DNA of 64,000 nucleotides from Dillenia suffruticosa (taxonomy: Eukaryota; Streptophyta; Magnoliopsida; Dilleniales; Dilleniaceae), in the NCBI GenBank assembly GCA_033439265.1, contig JAVTVX010000017.1, positions 13,292,501 through 13,356,500 of the forward strand, read 5' to 3'. Below, piece by piece: positions 44,298 to 55,279 of this stretch (the first letter of the stretch is position 1; every line of letters starts with the position of its first letter). Both the position numbers and the translations under genes were made by a program. The notes beneath the pieces are model-generated. The model did not search any database and had not been told where the DNA came from. It was given only the letters and a program-made list of their open reading frames with translations.

Positions 44298-44972
44298 TCA
44301 TATGGGATGTTCCATTTTTAGACCTTCTGGCCTCTCGGCTTCACTACCTCTTGGTCCCAACCTCTCGATCCACACAGAGCCAACTCCAACCACACGATGG
44401 ATCCTAGTTGTGATTACTTGATAAGAAAAGAAATTTATAACAAACTTAAACCTTTCTTGATCTGATACGGGTTTATTGTGATCTCTCCCGATAGAGAAAT
44501 AAATTCCGGATGATTCGAATCTTTACGAATCTTCGCGAAAACAAGGAAAACCTTCCTATCTCAAAGGACCCCTGAAACCATAGGAAAGTCTACTATGACG
44601 ATTCATGTAATCTCATTAGATCTCGTATGATTTCCCCACAAGGTAAGTAGGGTTTCTACACCCCTAAGCACATACAATATTCTCCATACATGTCATATAT
44701 ATATAACAGAGACAACTTGCCTAGTACGCATATATATATATATATATATATCTCTATACATTACACACAGAGACTACACAAAATCCCTGACTCTTTCAGT
44801 CTTTCCTTCTTTCACCGCTGTTTCTGACGAGTGTCGGAATTTCCTCTACCAGAGCCACCTCGTGCAGGTTTTTTCATATTTCTTTTCTAAAGACAAGCCA
44901 ATAGCCCATTTCACCGATTCCTCGTTCAAGCCAAAAGGATGATCTATTGTGGAGTCATTTTTTGTTTTAACA
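44298..44972 (+). repeat. Tat-type LTR, right portion
   Basis: Ends TTTTAACA at 44972, two bases before the primer-site-like TTGGTGCCGTCTGC (from 44975). Its left limit is the CACTA-3 insertion. It contains (AT)n near 44729-44751. No second LTR is present in the window to confirm it. Confidence 0.55.
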
Positions 44973-44974
44973 GA

Positions 44975-44994
44975 TTGGTGCCGTCTGCTAGAAC
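44975..44994 (+). other. Primer-binding-site-like sequence of the Tat element
   Basis: TTGGTGCCGTCTGCTAGAAC resembles the (T)TGGCGCCGTCTGTGGGAA type found after the 5' LTR of many plant gypsy elements, with one CpG-to-TpG change and others. Confidence 0.6.
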
Positions 44995-45043
44995 AACTGA
45001 CTGATATTCACCTCCTACATTGATCTATTTTTTTCTCTCTTCA

Positions 45044-46530
45044 CCATGCCACTTAAAAGAAAGAACGAAGATAACACCTCCAAGATGACATCCAAAACAA
45101 GAGGATGGAAATCCAACCTTGCAAACCTCGCCCCAGAACACTCACGGCCACGCAACTAGACACCTCAATCATTCACTTAAAACACCAGATGGAACAACAC
45201 CTCCAGGGAGATACTCAACCTCCAATAACTCACCCTCCAACGACCCAGCCTCCAGCGGCCCAACCTCCAATCCGCGCCACCTCTCTCCCTACTTGATCCT
45301 CTCCTGACCAAATCTACCGGTCTCAAATGGACAAGTTAGAATCTCAGATATAGGGAATGAGCAAGCACCTAGAAGATATTTGTCACATCCTTGCCTCACC
45401 TCCTTCTAGGAACTCCACGCACTAGTGCTCGACTAAACTCCAGCCCTGTGCATGACCAGAGCCTTTAGTGACATCCCGATGGGAACCAGAAAATCTGAGA
45501 AAGTAAGTTGAAGAACTTATAACTGCCGAAATCCAAAAGGCTAACATGAGATGAAATGATCACAGTCCATACATCTTTAATTCTTCGCCATTCGACACCA
45601 AGATTATTGTTGAACCAATACCCCACAATGTCTTCCTTCCCCATATTGTGATGTACAATGGCAAAATTGATCCCCAGGACCACAACTTATTTTGTTTCTA
45701 TCATGATCTCCAGAGACATGTCAGATGCTGCCATGTGTAACCATTTCCACACAACCCTAAAGGGGAACGCGTTCACATGGTTCAATTCACTCCCTCCATC
45801 CGGTATCAAGAACTTCTACCAACTTCGACAATAATTTGAGGCATAGTTTGTTATTAGCCAATGGGCTAAGTGGAAGTTCACTTCCCTCCATCCCCCAAAC
45901 AAAAAGACAATGAATACTTGAGGGACTTCCTTGACAAATTCAAAACCAAGATAATGAAGGTTTCGGGAATAGATCATTCTATTGCATTGGCAACACTCCT
46001 CACTGGACTGCGACCTTTAGGGATGAAGATGTCGATAACCAGAACCCTCCAGCTTTTATCCAAGAATTCTACGCTCATGCCGAGAAATTCATCACTGCTA
46101 AAGAAACCGAGGTATTTGATAAATGTTGAAACAGGAGTGAAAAGAACGAATGTAGTTGACCTCTACCATAATAGCCTCCACCAAAAAGGACTTGGGCTGG
46201 ACCTCTTCCTCCTCGTAGGTTCACAACTATACCCCCTTGAATGATACTCCTAGCCAAATCTTAATGTGAATCTAAAATCGTCCTTACATCAACTGGCCTC
46301 CTCCCTCGAAATTAAATGATTCCAAATGAGATTAGACTTGGTATTGCAAGTTCCACCGGGAGCATGGCCATATGACGGATGAATGCCAAAAACTCATGCA
46401 TGAGCTCAAAGCCTTAATCCAAGAAGCGAGGTTACAAAGATTCATCAATATGAGGCAAGGAATAAATCCCTACAGAGGCAAGGAGAAAGGGACCTGCCAA
46501 AAACTAGTCACATTGAATTTGTAGAACCCC
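45044..46530 (+). pseudogene. Tat-type gag remnant
   Basis: Starts near MPLKRKNEDNTSKM (45044) with many stops. The Retrotrans_gag domain is readable at about 45640-46080 (DAAMCNHFHTTLKGNAFTWF, SLPPSGIKNFYQL, DYLRDF-like, HSIALATLLTGLRPLG). A Tat-type zinc motif lies near 46345-46410 (YCKFHREHGHMTDECQKLMH). The intact protein would form the particle; here frame changes break it into at least four pieces. Confidence 0.75.
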
Positions 46531-46679
46531 CGGTCACAGGTGCCATCTAGAACCAACCCTAGAGAGTTATTCTCCAGATACAGAAGGAAAACCCTCCACC
46601 ATCCCTGTTGACTACTGGGTCACCCCAGTATTTCAGCAGATAGATAGCTCTCCATCCAAAGAGGTACTCACTACCAGAG

Positions 46680-47231
46680 ATGGGGCAAAAGAGAAAAGAA
46701 CCAATGATAGGCTTTGATGATGAAGAGCTGACAAGGGTTGCACGTGGACAACACGATCCTTTGGTTATTACCGCCAAGATAAGACAGTTCACTGTTAAAA
46801 GGATCTTCGTTCACAAAAAAATGGCATGCAACATCCTCTACTGGAAGGCTTTCAAGCAGATAGATCTTGGCCATGCTAGCCTTCAACCTCATGCCAGGCC
46901 CCTGAAAAGACTCTCTGATGAATGGGTATATCTAGAAGACACCATCCAGCTTCTGGTAACTCTAGGAGTACCACCTAATCAAATCACTACAACAATTACA
47001 TTTAATGTGGTAAAATTGAAGTCCCCTATAATGCTATATTGGGGTTACCCCAACCTGGATGACCTAGAAACCCTTCCGAGCACTAGACATATGAAGATTA
47101 AGTTCAGGATAGCTCTCGGCATTGGAACACTCGAATCTGATTCGGACCCGCTTTGTGATTCCTACTTCCAACCTGCTACGTTAACTTTTCATTGTTATGG
47201 CTATGCTGTTTTGATTTCCAATTCATGTTAA
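46680..47231 (+). pseudogene. Tat-type protease domain, active site lost
   Basis: An open frame of 183 codons. IGFDDEELTRVARGQHDPLV leads into KIRQFTVKRIFVHKKMACNI. Family members have a D-T/G-G-S-S type active site after V(R)RI(L)VD; here VHKKMA replaces it, so the catalytic Asp is gone. The rest (ILYWKAFKQIDLG, LPSTRHMKIKFR) follows the family pattern. The start at MGQKRK is only the first Met in the frame; in the parent element the domain would follow gag without its own start. Confidence 0.7.
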
Positions 47232-47299
47232 TAATAACATTTTGATTTTATTGTTTTCACAACATCTTCACCAATTGCAACAATCAAGGCCTTTAGGCC

Positions 47300-48025
47300 C
47301 CCTTCTATAATTAGACATGGGTTCTCGCATCCATTCTTAGCTAACACACGGGATTATACTCTCGAGCGGGTGGCTTCTACAATCTCTTGACTTTGCATCT
47401 TGCACATGGGTTCCACACCCATCTTTGGCTAACATGCGGAATCATATTTCCAAGCAGGTGGCTCTCACAATCTCTCGGTTCTACGTCTCACGCACGGGTC
47501 CACACCTATCTTTAGCCAACATACGAGATCATACTCCTGAGCAGGTAGCTCCCACAATCTCTTAACTCTACGCCTTGTACATGGATTTCATATCCATCCT
47601 TAGTCAACATGTGGGATCATATTATCGAGTGGGTAGCTTCCACAATCTCACGGCTCCGCACCTCGTACATGGGTTCCATACCCATCCTTAATCAACATAT
47701 AGGATCATACTCTTGAGCGAGTGGCTCCCATAATATCTCGATCTGCACCTTGCACATGGGTTCTACACCCAGGCTTAGCCAACATATGAGATCATACTCT
47801 CAAGCAGGTAGCTCCCACAATCTCTTGACTTTGCGCCTTGCACAAAGGTTCCATCCCATCCTTAGCCAATATACAAGATCATACTTTCGAACGGGTAGCT
47901 CTCACAATCTCTTGACGCTATGCTTCGCACATAGGTTTCTACGCCTATCATTAGCCAACATATGGGATAGTACTCCCAAACAGGTAGCTCCTATTATCTC
48001 TCAGCTTTACACCTCTCATACGTGT
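47300..48025 (+). repeat. ~88-bp tandem repeat array in the Tat 3' region
   Basis: About eight units with starts (GGGTTCCACACCC-like) at 47319, 47408, 47496, 47583, 47671, 47758, 47845 and 47933, so 87-89 bases apart. Each unit carries AGCCAACATA(T)G, GGATCATACT and GGTAGCTCCCACAATCTCT with substitutions. Such arrays are a known trait of Tat/Ogre-type 3' regions. The plus-strand frame 47750-48238 is a shadow of the repeats. Confidence 0.9.
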
Positions 48026-48369
48026 CTCACAACATCCTTCAGCTCTAAATATTTCATAAGAATAACGCTCACAGCACTTGATTTTATTACTCAGAAGGAA
48101 TTTAACTCTTTCCCTTCTTCCCTCGATCTTACATGTATCAGGAAGTCATACACATGGATGGATATTAGCTCCCCTTTCTCTTACCCTATACTGACACATT
48201 GTGGGTCCATCATTCGAAGCCAAAGAAAAATGCAGTAACTTAGTATTAAGAATGCAATAACAGTCAAATAAAGAAAAATGAATTTAAAAAGGAGGAAGTT
48301 TAGTCTATTACTTAATGAGAGAAGTACAGCTGAGTGAAGAAGTTTACACATGACAGAAGAATAAAATAC

Positions 48370-49333
48370 ATTAAGAGGAGACATGGTGTGCCGAATTATG
48401 CTTCATGACCAGGAGAAAGAGGAGGATTAGCTCTCTCTTCACGACCAAGACATGGAGGATAAGTAGTTCTCTGTCACAGGCGCTCTAAGCCAGCCGGCAT
48501 AGTGGCTACACGGGCATTAGCTTCAACCACTTCACGAGAAAAGCTCGTCTTAGGAGTGCTGGTCAGGCTTGGACCCGCCGTCTTGATGTCAGCCCCATCA
48601 ACATTGTCCACCAAATTCTCCTCCGATCCCACCTCGCAGAGGATTTCCTTTGCATGACGTAACTTCTCATTAAGCTCGTGGAGTTCGCGTTGATAACCTT
48701 CCTGGAGTTCAACAATTCTACCCTCTAGGTCTGCAACCTTCTTCTCTGAGACATTAAGTGATGCCTTAGCATCTGAGCCAACCTCACGGCAAACAGGTGG
48801 TCTGTTTCGGTCCCATTCAGCAAAGCCTCCAACCTCTCACATTGTGCAATGGCCACATCATACTACTTGAATGCCGAATCCCGATCAGTTCCTAGCCATT
48901 TTATCTTTTTATCTTTTTCCAGCAATGCGGTATTGGCCACCTTACCCTCTTCCTCTTCTTACTCTCTCTGGGCTAGGGTAACTTAGTCAGAGCAGCTCGA
49001 AGCTATATAATCTCCTCCCCTCTCTAATTCGCCAAGCCTCTAGATGACCCACTAGTTTGTTCTTCGTCAACTGCTGAAATTCCGCCACAATGGCAGAGTG
49101 CAATGAAATAAAAAACTTACATAAGCAACCTTTAGAATGCCAAACTCATCGAAATAATTGAATAGAGAAAAACTTACCTGTAGATCGAAGGCAATCATGG
49201 CCCCATTACCCTGCTCTACCATTAGACAGTTCAGCTCTGACTTAGCATGGTAAAAGTCCAATCAGTCGGCGAACCTCCTCGCCTCAACAATGTCAATGTA
49301 ACTAAAGTATTTACTACCATAGTTAATCACTAT
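48370..49333 (-). pseudogene. Antisense ORF of the Tat element (Transposase_28-like, coiled coil)
   Basis: Minus-strand reading across several frames gives a Glu/Leu/Arg-rich coiled coil (RIVELQEGYQRELHELNEKL, RHAKEILCEV about 48640-48735) and before it VEARRFAD and YHAKSELNCLMVEQGNGAM (about 49290-49190). This resembles the C-terminal half of the extra antisense protein of Tat elements. Its role in the family is not settled. The copia insertion at 49334 removes the start and stops break the rest. Confidence 0.5.
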
Positions 49334-49574
49334 TGTTCGCAAAATGAGTTTTGATGATGAACAAAAGATAAATTCAAGTGTCTTGATGAAAAGGTTGTGA
49401 TAGACTAATAAAAGATTAAATTATGTGGAGATAGAGATGTAAGCTTGATACATAACATATAGGTAATTCACAGCAAAAACCTAGTCGACTACACAATATA
49501 GCAGTCGACTTGCCCAATTACACAAATGCCTAAGTTTTGTTTGACACAACACACTAGTCGACTAACTCACTCTT
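49334..49574 (+). repeat. Copia-2 5' LTR, first part
   Basis: Starts TGTTCGC with the GTTTTGATGATGA word typical near the start of such LTRs. It contains three GTCGACT sites and ends with CTCTT (49570-49574), the target site of the gypsy insertion. Confidence 0.75.
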
Positions 49575-50699
49575 TGTCACGCCCCGAACCGGGATCGTGA
49601 ACAGCCGCCCGTTGTCCCTGGATGCCGGCTGGATTTTTACAGAAAATCGGGCAGAACCTCCCCATAAATCGGAGGTTTTCCCATGTACAATTTCACCTGT
49701 ATATGACATTCATCCAGTACAAATAAACAATTGGCCATCCCGGCCTCTCCAAAATCAACAATATCCACAGCCAACATCCAGAACAACGCAAGGCTATAAA
49801 GTTTCTAACAGTCCTAGCAACAGACCTCTACTTTCATGCCCAACTAGAGCATGAGCAGCCGCCACACCGAGCGGACTTAAATCCTACGCATATATAAAAT
49901 AAATTCCCAAGTTATTTTTAAATATTTACAAATGCCTCAATGCAATGAAATAAGTCAATACGAGAGTTTCAAGAATAAAAGTCCATAATTTATACAGTCA
50001 TCCCATAAAACTTGGTAATTACATGGATCAAACAAAAATCTCCAATACATAATAATATCACCAATCATCGTAGCAGAAGAGATGGAAAATATCCATACCC
50101 AAGCCCAGTGGTATCTCCTCGATCCAACACTAATCCTGTGGGAAAGAAAGTGAGGGATGAGTATCTATGGGAGGATACTCAGTAAGTGAGGGGATTGACA
50201 TCATGCTATCAATATCGAGGTGAATTTGGAGTGTCAAAGCATAAGATAAGAAAATATCCACAGTGTGCAAACCAATCATGTTATTTCAAAATCATATATA
50301 ATACGCACACATCAGAAAGCAAGATATGCATCCTAAAATTTTACATCAATGTCATGAAGAACCGGCCAATGAAATATTCCCGGCAATGGTCTACCTCGAC
50401 CACGGACGGCGCATTGGGGGTTTTTCCAAATGCAAGTATTAAAGAATGGTTCTCTGCCCCAATGTTGGCCACAGACTACCCCAACTAGTCTGTAAAAAAA
50501 TATATAGTGTACATATAACTAGTCGGCCGTGTATGGTGCCCCCGCCTGGTGCTAGACGGAGCCGTACTCAACGTCCTCTCCGATGAGGGTCAACCTGGGA
50601 CACCCATACACACGACAATCTGGCGGATACCTCCGGCCGAAGCGTATCCGGACACAAGTGGTGCCTCTACCAGATGTCCTTCGTAGCTACGGATCACAA

Positions 50700-50890
50700 T
50701 ATCATATCAGCCGGGCACGTAGCCCCATGCATCCCATCACCAGATCAGCCGGGCATATAGCCCCATGCATAATATCATAACGTCAGCCGGGCATACAGCC
50801 CAATGTATAATATCATAAAGTCGGCCGGGCATACAGCCCAAAACATAATATCATAAAGTCGGCCGGGCATACAGCCCAAATGTATAAATA
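50700..50890. repeat. 38-bp tandem repeat in the gypsy LTR
   Basis: Five units with (CA)GCCGGGCATA(C/T)AGCCC at 50708, 50746, 50784, 50822 and 50860, exactly 38 bases apart. The same array is at 56732-56914 in the other LTR. Confidence 0.92.
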
Positions 50891-52461
50891 AATCCATTTA
50901 AAACCATGTGCCAATGCAGTGGAAGCATTAAAACATATCAATATGTCGAAAATGTGGCACAATATACGTTTATCAAAACTCATGGATGCATATCAATAAA
51001 GTCGGCATTTAAGACACTCCAAAGGTCACAAAACATTTCATCAAATATTGGAAAGTCATAACAATCATACATTTTGCAGAAACATGTCATTTAAAAGATA
51101 TTTTTGAAACATGGTTTTCAATCAATAGCGAATGTCAAAGTCCCACTCACAGTTTTAGGGAGGGTGGTCACTCCCTATTTTCAAAACTAATCAAATCTGA
51201 TCTGCTTCCTCGAGTCTCCAAAAAGATCAACCTAAATCACATCAAATTTCTGTAACATTCTATACTTAACCTTCAATTCATATATAATCATTTCATAATT
51301 TGTATTCTATTTGCATTTCACTTACACTCTAAACATATACAAAACCTTTCATCTTAAATTCAATCCTACATTCGTCCAATTTATCAATTAGAGTCGAAAT
51401 CTCCTCACCTAGGGTTTTCTCGAAGCGTCGAGTCTCGTCCGAAAGTCGTTTCGATCACTCCAAAGTCTGTAGGGTTTCCTATCAAAACAAGGTTCATTTG
51501 TTAAATCTAAACACTTAGATCCAAATCAAAAACCCTAAGTCATTTACCTGTGTGGAGGTTCGTGGGCTGTCACGGGCCGTCGCGGGCTCGTGGGCTACAG
51601 CTAGCGGGCTCGCTGGTCTGCGTGCTACGGGGTAGCGGGCCGGCGGGCTGGCGGGCAGATGGGCTGAACTGGGCCGCGGGCCGTACTGGACCTGCGGGCT
51701 TGGACGGGCTGGCGGGCCTGGTGGGCCCGTGGGCTTGCTGCTGATGGGCCTGCGGCTAATGGGCCTGCAGGCTGGCGGGCCTGCGGGCCGACAGTGGCTC
51801 GCGGGCTGGTGCTCGCCCGTGTGCTGCGCTGGCTCGTGCGCGCTCGCACGCTGGCTCGTGCGCGCTCGCGCGCTGCTGCGCGCCCCTGCGCGCTCGCGCG
51901 CTCTGCTCGCGCGCTCTGCGCGCACTCTGCTCGCGCGCCTGCTCGCGCGCTCTGCTCGCTCGTGCACTGGGCCGCGCGCTCGTGCGCTGGGCAGCGCTCG
52001 TGCGCTGGGCCCCGAGCGCTCGTGCGCTGGGCCGCTCAAACTCGTGCGCTGGGTCGCGCGCCCGTGCACGCCCGTGCACTCTGGGCCGCGCACTCGGACT
52101 CACGCTCGCGCAAGAAGGGTCGCGCGCTCGCGAGCAGTCGCGCTCGCGCTACGGCGTGCTCGGGTGATCGCGCGCTCGCACGAGGGAGGGAATCACTGTT
52201 GCTGTGGTGGTGGTGCCTGCGGAAGGTCGCGGGTGGTGCGATTGTGCAGGGAAGCGGGTCGCGCGGTGGCGCGCGGAGGAGGGTAGAGAACAACGAAGAG
52301 AGAGCGATCGCGAGAGGGATCGCGAAGGGAGAGAGAGAAACCGAGAGGGAAGAAGGAGGAGAAGAAGAAGAAGAAGAAGGAGAAGAAGGAGAAGCTGCCG
52401 GCGGAGCTTGCGGTGAAGACCAACGCCGCGGTGGGGGAGGGAGGCGAAGGGTCGGCGGAGA

Positions 52462-52516
<55 letters not shown>

Positions 52517-52520
<4 letters not shown>

Positions 52521-52578
52521 GAATTAGGGCTTTAGCCCTAATTCAATTGGGGGGAGGGCCAAAACGCTGCGTTTTGGC
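52517..52578. other. Two adjacent perfect palindromes in the gypsy LTR
   Basis: First: arms AATTGAATTAGGGCT (52517-52531) and its complement (52534-52548), two-base centre. Second: arms GCCAAAACG (52558-52566) and CGTTTTGGC (52570-52578), centre CTG. Both recur at 58533-58594. They lie within about 150 bases of the LTR terminus, next to the A/T run, and could act as a structured U3 or R element. Confidence 0.8.
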
Positions 52579-52582
52579 TCTC

Positions 52583-52586
<4 letters not shown>

Positions 52587-52652
<66 letters not shown>
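52587..52652 (-). repeat. 66-base T homopolymer (A run on minus strand) in the gypsy LTR
   Basis: An uninterrupted T run, mirrored by 65 T at 58603-58667 in the other LTR. On the element's own strand it is a poly(A) tract 15 bases after the LTR start. Exact length may be affected by sequencing of homopolymers. Confidence 0.85.
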
Positions 52653-52654
<2 letters not shown>

Positions 52655-52667
52655 GCTTGGTGTTACA

Positions 52668-52688
52668 TTTTCTAACCCCCTAAAAATA
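52668..52688 (-). other. Gypsy polypurine tract
   Basis: On the minus strand TTTTTAGGGGGTTAGAAAA precedes the LTR start TGTAACACC, and GAGGACGAAACTT stands just before it, a pair typical of Tekay/Del-type elements. Confidence 0.8.
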
Positions 52689-52839
52689 AGTTTCGTCCTC
52701 GAAACTAAAGAAAGTAATACGCTGAACAAGTGGGGGTACTGTCTCTTAAGTCTCTTAATAGTCTCTTCGGTCTCTCAGGTCTCTTACTCGACCTAGTCAC
52801 TCCTCCCCAAAACTCTGACCTATCAATCTAGAATAACTA

Positions 52840-53790
52840 CGTGCTGAGCTAAAACACTAAGATCCTCTCTGTCGGGCCGTCCCTCGTCAGACGTTGTTTG
52901 AGCTCTTGAAAGCTCGTCTCACAACGATCGTCCCACAAGAACTTGACGCCCTTCGTATCAATCTGGTATGTATAGCGACGATCCGAGAGAATCCTCTTAT
53001 GAATCGCCGATAACACCTCGCAAGACCAAGGAAACTTCGCATCTCGGTCACTATCTATGGCTGTTTGTGTGTTGGTCAGCCCAAATGGCATGACCACGAA
53101 CTCGTAATGTCCATAATGATATCCAAATCGAAAATCGATCTTTCAGAAAAAAACACGCGCACCCTGGAACTGCTCAAATAAATCATCAATATGCGGCAAA
53201 GTGTTCTGATTCTTGATGAAAACCTTGTTTAGCTGTCTATAGTTCACACACAATCTTAGAATCCCGTCTTTCTACTTCACGAATAATCACCGGAGCACCC
53301 TAAGGCGAAGTGCTCAAACGGATAAAACCGTTGTCCAGTAATTCCCGCAACTAGATCTAGAGCTCTCTAAACTCCACTGGTGTCATTCTGTATGGCAGAA
53401 TAAATATAAGAGTGATCCCTGGAGTTAGGTCAATCTCGAAATCACACTCCCGAACTGAGGGTAGTCCGGGTAGTTCCTCGGGGATATATTTAGGAAACCT
53501 GCACCACTGGGACCTTCTCAAGCCTCGGGTCCTCAACAGTGGTGTCGATAACATGAGTTAGGTATGCCGTGCAATCTCGCGACAAGGCTTACCCAACCCG
53601 TGGGCAAAAAGGCACTTCTCACATACGAATGGTACGACCCGGTGTCAAATAGGACACGAGTGTCGACTTCCCATTTTTCCATAACTCCTAATGTGAGGAA
53701 ATAAAAGATCAGTCGATAAATATAAAAGAAAATATCTATAGATATATATATATATATCAAAATGTATGTACAACCAACATAGTTAAGCAT
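52840..53790 (-). pseudogene. Gypsy pol scraps (protease and RT)
   Basis: On the minus strand: protease piece about 53700-53600 (VLFDTGSYHSYV, active-site Asp-Thr-Gly present), RT start about 53500-53360 (PKYIPEELPGLPSVRE, ITLIFILPYRMTP), then about 53110-52850 (VMPFGLTNTQTA, followed by KGVKFLWDDRCETSFQELKQ). Sequence between the last two motifs is shorter than in a full RT, so the polymerase core is deleted. Frames are broken. RNase H, integrase and chromodomain are absent. Confidence 0.85.
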
Positions 53791-53836
53791 CTACGGCTTT
53801 AACTAGTGATGGTTCTCAAAAAGTACATGGACATCT

Positions 53837-55279
53837 CTAAACATGGGGATCAGTGGGAGGAACACCAAAAATCTCATCAGGACTCGCCTCAGCATCCTCC
53901 TGCGTCATCGCATATACACGGGCCTGTGTCCTCTGCTGCTGTCGTGATGGTCCTGGCACCGTGTTGCTCCCGGCTACCGTCCGTGGAGCGGTGTAACTCG
54001 AGTGCACAGGTGCTCCCTGCTGTCTTCCTCGGGGAACACTCGAGTGTCCACTAGCTGTGTGACCTCCAAATCCCAACTCAGGGCAGGTGCTCCTGATGTG
54101 CCCTTGCTTCCCACACCGGAAGCACGTAATAGGTATCCTACACTCTCCCAAAGGGTGGTGTCTACCACATCGGCGACAAGAGGAGTGCCATTGATCTGAA
54201 GTCTGAGTAGTGGCGCTAGAGGCCTGTGCCCTAAATCCCTGGGATGGTGATCCCTGTCCGGGATGTGCTTGTCTCGGCTGAAAAGAGTCTTCCTGATATC
54301 CTGAACTCCTGCCCTTCTTCGAGCCCTGGCTCGAAGAAGCCCCAGATCTCTTCTTTTGCTCCCTGTTCTCCCGCTGTCTGCCCTCAGCACGGACGATCTC
54401 CTCCGCCCTAAATGCTGAGTCCACAATCTCCGCAAGGGAGAAACTAGGGGTCACTGTCATGTACCTCCTTATGTTCAAGTTGAGGCCGTCCTCAAACTTG
54501 AACCGTAGCTGCGTCGGCGTCGCTAAGTCTGGAACAAAAGCAGCTAGTCGCCTCAACTCCATCTCGTACTCTGTCACTGTCCTGGCTCCCTGCCGCAAGT
54601 GCAGAAACTCTGCCCTCTTGCGGTCCTGCTGGAACTCAGAGAAGTACCTGCGATCGAACTCCCGTACGAAGTCCTCCCATCGCAGCGGCTCGGTAGCATC
54701 ATCACAAATCGCCTCCCACCAAGTGAGGGCGTCACCGTCTAAAAGTCTCTCTGCTATCCGAAGCCGGTAGTCCTCGCTCAACCCCAAATCAGTCAAAATT
54801 CTACGGGTGCGGTTGATCCAGTGTTTCGCTGCTGTGGGATCACCCGTCCCTGCGAACTCTGTGCAGCCTAACTGCCTCGCCTCCTTCACCAGCTGGGTGA
54901 GCTCGTGAATACGCCTCAAGGTGGAGGAGATAGTGTCGCTAGGTCCCGACACAGTAGAAGGATCAGCAACTGGTGGCTGATCTGGTACAACAGAAGGTGG
55001 TACGGCCGTAGAAGTCGGCACGGCCGTCGGTGGTGGTGGTGGGGGTGGCATCTGAATCCCGTGGGAGGTGTACCACTCGTACACCTGCCTAAACGCCTCA
55101 AGGGACGGTGGTGGAACCTCGGCAGGAGCAGCCGGCCGAGTAGGCGCTACAGGGGGCGCCCGTGTAGAGAAAGCAGCCTCAGGCACTCCAAGGGTCTCAG
55201 GCTCCCTCGGAGGGTCAGGCACGTGAGGGGTCGCGGGTCTAGCTCCGCGTCCTACTGGTCTACCGCGTCTAGGCGGCAT
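53837..55279 (-). CDS. gag: Gypsy Gag polyprotein, intact
   Basis: 480 codons, start MPPRRGRPVGRG 320 bases inside the 5' LTR end. Residues 1-110 are Pro/Ala-rich and likely disordered. A Retrotrans_gag domain spans about 150-275 (AKHWINRTRRILTDLGLSED, WWEAICDD, FVREFDRRYFSEF, VTEYEMELRRLAAFVPDL). Residues 295-330 are basic. Two zinc knuckles follow: CRRCGRHHPLGEC at 368-380 (spacing CX2CX3HX4C) and CFRCGKQGHIRSTC at 386-399 (standard CX2CX4HX4C). The frame ends at residue 480 after DPHV, just where relatives run on into protease, so it is effectively a gag-only gene. It is transcribed from the LTR at 55599-58682. The intact frame fits the young age of the insertion. It could make particles that carry its own RNA if a relative supplies the enzymes. 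Confidence 0.9.
   Translation of the reverse strand: MPPRRGRPVGRGARPATPHVPDPPREPETLGVPEAAFSTRAPPVAPTRPAAPAEVPPPSLEAFRQVYEWYTSHGIQMPPPPPPPTAVPTSTAVPPSVVPDQPPVADPSTVSGPSDTISSTLRRIHELTQLVKEARQLGCTEFAGTGDPTAAKHWINRTRRILTDLGLSEDYRLRIAERLLDGDALTWWEAICDDATEPLRWEDFVREFDRRYFSEFQQDRKRAEFLHLRQGARTVTEYEMELRRLAAFVPDLATPTQLRFKFEDGLNLNIRRYMTVTPSFSLAEIVDSAFRAEEIVRAEGRQRENREQKKRSGASSSQGSKKGRSSGYQEDSFQPRQAHPGQGSPSQGFRAQASSATTQTSDQWHSSCRRCGRHHPLGECRIPITCFRCGKQGHIRSTCPELGFGGHTASGHSSVPRGRQQGAPVHSSYTAPRTVAGSNTVPGPSRQQQRTQARVYAMTQEDAEASPDEIFGVPPTDPHV

Larger units (their letters stand above)
44298..49333 (+). mobile_element. Tat-type Ty3-gypsy element, internal part without RT/INT
   Basis: Order: right part of an LTR (to 44972), primer-site-like sequence, gag, protease, then directly an 88-bp tandem array and an antisense coiled-coil ORF. 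This is the layout of Tat-lineage elements, which carry an extra antisense ORF and tandem repeats in the 3' region. Reverse transcriptase, RNase H and integrase are missing between 47231 and 47300. The element is cut at 49333 by a copia insertion and its 3' end is outside the window. The left LTR part probably lies before CACTA-3 (about 35000-35255). Confidence 0.7.
49575..52667 (-). repeat. Gypsy LTR (3' LTR on the minus strand)
   Basis: 3093 bases. From the minus-strand start: TGTAACACC, a 66-base A run, two perfect short palindromes, GA microsatellite, a very GC-rich part (about 51550-52450), AT-rich middle, and 38-bp repeats. The Arg/Ala-rich open frames in the GC-rich part on both strands are compositional, not genes. 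Confidence 0.95.

Noticed and set aside
47750..48238. 162-codon Ser/His/Thr-rich frame
   Set aside because: Translation of the 88-bp tandem repeats in one frame; no domain.
50700..50890. Regular 38-bp repeats resembling a CRISPR array
   Set aside because: Units are directly adjacent without unique spacers, and the DNA is a plant retrotransposon LTR.
51515..52522. Long overlapping Arg/Ala-rich open frames on both strands (repeated at 57539-58543)
   Set aside because: They lie in the very GC-rich part of a gypsy LTR, are open in several frames at once, have low-complexity composition and no domain. GC-rich sequence has few stop codons.
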